The translations under genes and the position numbers were made by a program. From positions 2,170,001 through 2,234,000 of the forward strand of contig NC_135561.1 in assembly GCF_964340395.1 (NCBI RefSeq): 64,000 nt of DNA. Reading direction: 5' to 3'. Within the stretch, counting starts at the first letter, position 1, and the number at the start of each line of letters is the position of its first letter. The stretch is from Glandiceps talaboti. Lineage: Eukaryota; Hemichordata; Enteropneusta; Spengelidae. Below, piece after piece: positions 63,701-64,000 of this stretch. A model generated the notes under the pieces. That model did no database searches. It was not told where the DNA came from and saw only the letters and a program-made list of their open reading frames with translations.

Positions 63701-64000
63701 TGTATGTATGTATGTATGTATGTATGTATAAGTTTAATCAAATGTAACTAATATATTGTTAATATATATGCCACTCCAGCATTCATATCCAAATTCAAGG
63801 TGTCATTTCCCAATGAACCCAATGGATGCATGGTCAGTTTTATCAGGTTACAAAGAGCCTACATATACATTACGTCGAGCGACTCTAGGTGACAAAGGCC
63901 CCTTAGGTCACTTGTAATTTCCTCGGCTGAACGAAGAAAAATATTGAGGGAATAATATCTAATTACTTACTAGATATCCTACAGTGAAGTCAATCCCCAT
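20729..64000 (-). CDS. Giant (>11,147 aa) Gly-rich / EGF / VWD-LamG single-pass membrane protein
   Basis: Twenty-two exons run from beyond 64000 down to the TAA at 20729. Every intron has GT-AG ends and all 21 junction phases agree; exon lengths sum to 33,444 nt with no in-frame stop. Order in the protein (numbering from base 64000): glycine-rich repeats of ~416 aa (1 to ~3125); EGF supermodules (~3126-4850); an orphan GYxNxN domain (~4852-5037); nine composite EGF-VWD-LamG-Cys-helical modules (~5038-10731); a membrane helix (10732-10758); a 389-aa tail. Topology is type I, assuming a signal peptide upstream of the window. Domain content suggests adhesion or matrix binding at the cell surface. 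Introns total about 10 kb and hold microsatellites and element tails. Two genes read through by my splicing remains possible, but the tandem architecture, same strand and unbroken phases favour one. I do not recognise a named orthologue. Confidence 0.8.
20732..21898 (-). other. Cytoplasmic tail (389 aa) with sorting motifs and bipartite basic cluster
   Basis: Visible motifs: YGML (YxxPhi form) near the membrane; tyrosines in NIYEG, NDYIGSM, DTYMKDDDD and PEYDSN; a basic region RKRNKARDKLRKRLAK and EKRRKRGKRHDKK that resembles a bipartite nuclear localisation signal; a Ser-rich SASTSASS run; and two acidic dileucines, DFDELL and EDDALL, near the C-terminus. Function is not recognisable from family membership. 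Confidence 0.7.
21899..21979 (-). other. Transmembrane helix of the giant protein
   Basis: Twenty-seven hydrophobic residues (WVIILIIILILIVIIL then CCICIIICVLC) follow acidic EEEEIPT and precede NKKKKRKRKRER, a strong stop-transfer signal that sets the C-terminus in the cytosol. Five cysteines at the cytosolic end are candidates for S-palmitoylation. Confidence 0.95.
30690..30774 (+). repeat. (TG)n microsatellite in intron
   Basis: About 42 TG units in the 872-bp intron before the last exon of the giant gene. Confidence 0.98.
30809..31013 (-). CDS. Giant gene exon: module 5 linker and start of Cys-helical domain
   Basis: 205 nt, phase 1 in and 2 out. Encodes DVLYDSVASLPLYLRPSPAT, SSGREATTTPTDDNHW and YGYCNDTFYKGPLYE, and joins ECRTLGDNVLG. 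The Ser/Thr/Pro-rich stretch is longer than in other modules and could carry O-glycans. Confidence 0.85.
31513..31610 (-). CDS. Giant gene exon: module 5 LamG end
   Basis: 98 nt, phase 2 in and 1 out. Encodes YFDNFEVQANWNVNIQPDAE and DLIALWKFNDGE, equivalent to 'LWKFNEGxG' in the other modules. Confidence 0.87.
31860..31989 (+). mobile_element. 3' tail of a retroelement ending in (TATTG)n
   Basis: The sequence ACAAGAATCAATAAAGT runs into about 15 TATTG units (31911-31988). A similar tail (GACAATAAAGATG, then TATTG units) is at 51655-51726. AATAAAG directly before a short tandem repeat is typical of non-LTR element or SINE 3' ends. The body of the element is not recognisable. Confidence 0.6.
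32096..33105 (-). CDS. Giant gene exon: module 5 VWD end, RKRR site, LamG
   Basis: 1,010 nt, phase 0 in and 2 out. INQIVCREDDICIDAVGIDF completes the VWD strand begun in the previous exon (EIQ|INQIVC). The VWD ends at CCESYILGICGPCDPEGTCG and is followed by VSRKRRSVDG, a furin-type site, then the LamG part (TTIEFLIKTC, GGTIFSYSGSS, GYIDELRIWRR). This is the only module with this linker. Confidence 0.92.
32731..32742 (-). other. Furin-type cleavage site RKRR in module 5
   Basis: Codons CGA AAA CGT CGA precede TCA (Ser), giving RKRR|S, which fits R-x-K/R-R. It lies in the linker between the VWD and LamG of module 5. Cleavage would leave 3,381 residues on the membrane-bound side. Confidence 0.6.
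33660..41471 (-). CDS. Giant gene exon: composite EGF-VWD-LamG-Cys modules 1-4 and start of 5
   Basis: 7,812 nt (2,604 codons), phase 0-0, without an intron. Each ~1.85-kb module reads: EGF pair (CxCxxGxWGxxCxxxCPGG, then GWTGxDCS); a VWD domain (FGxGHFTTFDGxxFxF through GLLSSCDGNPTND); a laminin-G-3-like jelly roll (VTIEFLV, GTIFSY, ALGQWQP, GEIDELRIWxR, LWKFNEGxG); and a Cys-rich helical domain with C8-like spacing (AExxCxxLI, FYYxxCxxDIA, FSDYC). VWD starts lie near 41230, 39330, 37470, 35640 and 33780. CGSCDGNxxND acids could bind calcium, as in other VWD domains. LamG folds usually bind glycans or matrix proteins; ligands here are unknown. Confidence 0.94.
41472..42305. other. Intron between orphan domain and composite modules
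   Basis: 834 bp, AT-rich, GT-AG ends, phase 0. No open frame of interest and no repeat longer than a few units. Confidence 0.75.
42306..42432 (-). CDS. Giant gene exon: orphan domain, second part
   Basis: 127 nt, phase 2 in and 0 out. Encodes IPDESKEYTWHLAYTASNTV and YRISVKYDYEVPCTGNELEE. The 'TWHL' strand after FxPG..FxV completes the domain. Confidence 0.83.
42744..43173 (-). CDS. Giant gene exon: orphan GYxNxN domain, first part
   Basis: 430 nt, phase 1 in and 2 out. Begins MVCAKRKSSFASSVCG and has VLQCAQPEGGNSTGYIAWFG, YDNENEHNVYIPIGDDNRF and GQPSKFQPGEKRNIFFIR. The pattern GY-N-N...IPxGxxNxF...GQPxxFxPGxxxxxFxx occurs in many bacterial and protist secreted proteins; I know no function for it. 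Its mid-chain place, between EGF and VWD modules, is unusual. Confidence 0.82.
43340..43636 (-). CDS. Giant gene exon: laminin-EGF-like terminal EGFs
   Basis: 297 nt, phase 1-1. Encodes TCQLVENSPMCTCEHGFDG, DACEKCLPRYAGSECEQC, then WNTNCGIFCLHGF and CDECIEGWGLPDCVGCGAG. The CxxCxxxYxGxxCxxC pattern is closer to laminin-type EGF than to the preceding units. Confidence 0.88.
43840..43972 (+). repeat. Compound microsatellite (CAAA)n-(CATA)n in intron
   Basis: About 19 CAAA units followed directly by about 13 CATA units, in the intron between the 44068-44451 and 43340-43636 exons. Confidence 0.98.
44068..44451 (-). CDS. Giant gene exon: EGF supermodule
   Basis: 384 nt, phase 1-1. Encodes YCNGTYTPPKCICSDGWMG, HGNQSPPNSGICKC, then GYQGDMCQLLDCPGEPDC and VCPGSPECNDRG. 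It contains the last two CPG-type starts of the EGF region. Confidence 0.9.
44490..44521 (+). repeat. (TATC)n/(TGTC)n microsatellite in intron
   Basis: Short tract of about eight units in a 217-bp intron. Confidence 0.95.
44669..44830 (-). CDS. Giant gene exon: EGF pair
   Basis: 162 nt, phase 1-1. Encodes TYCNVKGCPGVGESCSGHG, HCNVNDQTCYCYAGW and SPDCPGTPDCSDNG: a half supermodule. Confidence 0.87.
45250..45376. repeat. Inverted repeat (foldback) in intron
   Basis: GAGCTTTCAATCTGTCTTGG, then TCGACGATCCTCATCAG, on the left (about 45250-45290) is mirrored by CTGATGAGGATATCGTCGA, then CCAAGACATATCGAAAGCT, on the right (about 45335-45373). Arms are about 40 bp and the loop about 45 bp. It lies in the 736-bp intron 44831-45566 and is probably a small transposable element. 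Confidence 0.85.
45567..47360 (-). CDS. Giant gene exon: EGF supermodules
   Basis: 1,794 nt, phase 1-1. Starts GHGQCESTYPRKCRC and holds four more supermodules with DCPGNPDCNGRGVC, DCPGTPDCNYRGVC, DCPGDPNCNDRGIC and NCPGDPDCNDRGVC. It ends DAAWW and joins the next exon as WWDTYCN. Each unit pairs a 'GWMGxxC' and a 'GRGEFC'/'GWWGEFC' EGF. Confidence 0.92.
47658..51282 (-). CDS. Giant gene exon: last Gly-rich repeat, then first EGF supermodules
   Basis: 3,625 nt, phase 0 in and 1 out. It opens YTSGTSTLVIGKLTGDGTG (repeat block), ends the Gly-rich region with a Cys-decorated variant (HYCCGSFCSACYHYGGGGSGG), and switches near 50195 to EGF-like domains starting LCEDPSRCNDHG. Supermodules of about 131 residues follow: DCPGxPDCxxRGxC, CxxGWMGxxCxxPC, HGxQxPMDSGxCxC, a variable EGF, and CPGxxxDCSGHGxCNS. 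Six DCPG starts are in this exon. The layout is tenascin-like, with short EGFs lacking calcium-binding residues. Confidence 0.92.
51640..51726 (+). mobile_element. Second retroelement-like tail ending in (TATTG)n
   Basis: TTGTGACAATAAAGATG is followed by TATTG units with one ATTGCG interruption. Same orientation and layout as the tail at 31860-31989. It lies in the intron 51283-52038. Confidence 0.6.
52039..52337 (-). CDS. Giant gene exon: Gly-rich repeat segment
   Basis: 299 nt, phase 1 in and 0 out. Encodes VNAGGGSGGRLAIHITNAY, GSPGTVYIQESIGDSD, TTSLYLDNQNRDLPSYC and NLERSACLIIKQ. The exit intron is at the same place and phase as that ending the 61761-62119 exon. Confidence 0.88.
52510..52543 (+). 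repeat. (ATAAC)n microsatellite in intron
   Basis: About six perfect pentanucleotide units in the intron 52338-52833. Confidence 0.95.
52834..52978 (-). CDS. Giant gene exon: Gly-rich repeat segment
   Basis: 145 nt, phase 0 in and 1 out. Encodes NIYVDGLISVNGLDG, then GGGGGSGGSLFMEVENFHGYG and TVTTNGGNG, the homologue of the 'LNGxLSLQG...GGGSGGS...GHGxI' part. Confidence 0.87.
53452..53606 (-). CDS. Giant gene exon: Gly-rich repeat segment
   Basis: 155 nt, phase 1 in and 0 out. Encodes GSVEACTPAPCTKATGGLPY, GTIFTPRDIGSGGGG and GIYINVGK. The two added cysteines (CTPAPC) are not in the five-unit array. Confidence 0.87.
54053..60280 (-). CDS. Giant gene exon: intronless array of five Gly-rich repeats
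   Basis: One 6,228-nt exon, phase 1-1, 2,076 codons. The marker block GDRTGxxHLRxxQ (GDKSG in the last) occurs at about 59630, 58383, 57125, 55885 and 54632, a period near 1.25 kb or about 416 residues. Each unit has ITGVHxL, YVxIxxPGNFSF, IESEGxFxLDGxG, GAGYGGxGGG, PYGSxxxPxxLGSGGG, GGGSGGSxxI, TNMTGHGEINVxGG and GGAGGRIxIH. The middle copies are clearly closest to each other. Alternating hydrophobic strands with Gly-rich turns suggest a beta-solenoid or filament; that is inference. Similar GGGSGG/GGAGGRI segments are known from extracellular Gly-rich proteins of plants and protists. Confidence 0.93.
60499..60801 (-). CDS. Giant gene exon: Gly-rich repeat segment
   Basis: 303 nt, phase 1-1. 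Encodes GQLSLGHLKLEAQSRLIFPE, VHIEGEAVVQTSGRGPG and TDYGTGGGHGGYGGG. Its exit intron (phase 1) matches the position of the 63041-63417 and 53607-54052 introns in neighbouring repeats. Confidence 0.88.
60868..61192 (+). repeat. Degenerate pentanucleotide tract (TACAG/TACAA family)
   Basis: Imperfect 5-bp periodicity (ATTGTACTGTGTTGTACTAT...) culminates in near-perfect CAGTA/CAATA units at 61110-61189. It fills most of the intron 60802-61256. The complement (TACTG/TATTG) resembles the TATTG tails elsewhere in the gene. Confidence 0.85.
61257..61617 (-). CDS. Giant gene exon: Gly-rich repeat segment
   Basis: 361 nt, phase 0 in and 1 out. Encodes the SDGSGLFNIKTDQTFYIEYS block (equivalent to GDRTGxxHLRxxQ of other repeats), GELFLPADVRVNG and YLNGRLTGVVNLTL. 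The entry intron (phase 0) sits at the same place as the one before the 47658-51282 exon. Confidence 0.88.
61761..62119 (-). CDS. Giant gene exon: Gly-rich repeat segment
   Basis: 359 nt, phase 1 in and 0 out. Encodes GHFRGHGIIDANGGQGDG, then AGGGAGGRIAVHVSHSDEY, GTVFVEEKRNDTYFNRLYLDN and FGFDELTLQNE. GGAGGRIAVH and the LYLDN/DEL blocks recur in each repeat. Confidence 0.88.
62120..62803. other. Intron in the N-terminal Gly-rich region
   Basis: 684 bp between GTAATA (62803) and ACTAG (62120). Nothing recognisable inside. Confidence 0.75.
62804..63040 (-). CDS. Giant gene exon: Gly-rich repeat segment
   Basis: 237 nt, phase 1-1. Encodes NGGVPGGEKYGSIYEPVLGG, then FHIDGEVNVAGENG and GAGGASGGSVWVTAG. 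It corresponds to the 'PYGS..P..LGSGGG' and 'GGGSGGSIxI' parts of the repeat unit. Confidence 0.85.
63418..63592 (-). CDS. Giant gene exon: Gly-rich repeat, N-terminal partial copy
   Basis: 175 nt, phase 0 in and 1 out. Encodes DMKWASRFTAEFFKVF, then FHLEPSAGMICTGRGPEDGG and GTGGGHASIGGN. The last part equals the 'GAGYGGxGGG' segment of the long repeats further on. Confidence 0.8.
63664..63730 (+). repeat. (TATG)n microsatellite in intron
   Basis: About 16 TATG units in the intron 63593-63970, near the right window edge. Confidence 0.98.
63971..64000 (-). CDS. Giant gene, exon at right window edge (partial)
   Basis: Ten codons (MGIDFTVGYL) end at the donor CTA|GTAAGT in phase 0, which matches the next exon. 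The exon continues beyond the window. The ATG lies exactly at the edge and should not be taken as the start. Confidence 0.6.

Noticed and set aside
63971-64000. ATG at the right edge as the start of the giant gene
   Set aside because: No signal peptide follows, and the preceding repeat unit is incomplete, so the protein almost surely continues upstream.

Overview
The window is animal nuclear DNA, probably from a marine invertebrate. Genes are split by GT-AG introns and encode extracellular metazoan modules (EGF, LDL-receptor YWTD, VWD, laminin-G-like). Intergenic DNA is AT-rich and full of tetra- and pentanucleotide microsatellites, with a worn CR1/Jockey-like non-LTR retrotransposon. A deuterostome such as a hemichordate or amphioxus would fit, but the phylum cannot be fixed from sequence alone. 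Exon boundaries below were read by hand from splice signals and checked by phase arithmetic.

Layout. (1) 1-3825, minus strand: the 5' half of a gene for a type II membrane protein with a short cytosolic N-terminus, a signal anchor, two EGF domains and the start of an LDL-receptor YWTD propeller. It runs off the left edge. (2) 3826-20500: gene-poor DNA holding a 3.4 kb minisatellite (4924-8355, unit about 37 bp), a decayed reverse transcriptase abutting it (8366-9990), a 157-bp foldback (10036-10192) and several microsatellites. (3) 20729 to beyond 64000, minus strand: one enormous gene. I find 22 exons whose phases all agree. They sum to 33,444 coding nt, or 11,147 residues plus stop, and the N-terminus still lies outside the window.

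The giant protein reads, N to C: a glycine-rich array of about seven ~416-residue repeats (residues 1 to about 3125); a tenascin-like run of EGF supermodules (about 3126-4850); a small GYxNxN/GQPxxFxPG domain (about 4852-5037); nine copies of a ~620-residue composite module (EGF pair, VWD, laminin-G-3-like, Cys-rich helical domain), with a furin-type RKRR site inside the fifth; one 27-residue membrane helix; and a 389-residue cytoplasmic tail with sorting motifs and a bipartite basic cluster. This is the candidate previously undescribed system: a giant, possibly proteolytically processed, cell-surface adhesion protein or receptor. Its middle repeats lie in three giant intronless exons (6.2, 7.8 and 9.2 kb), while the outer or linking repeats keep introns. 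Function is inferred only from domain content.
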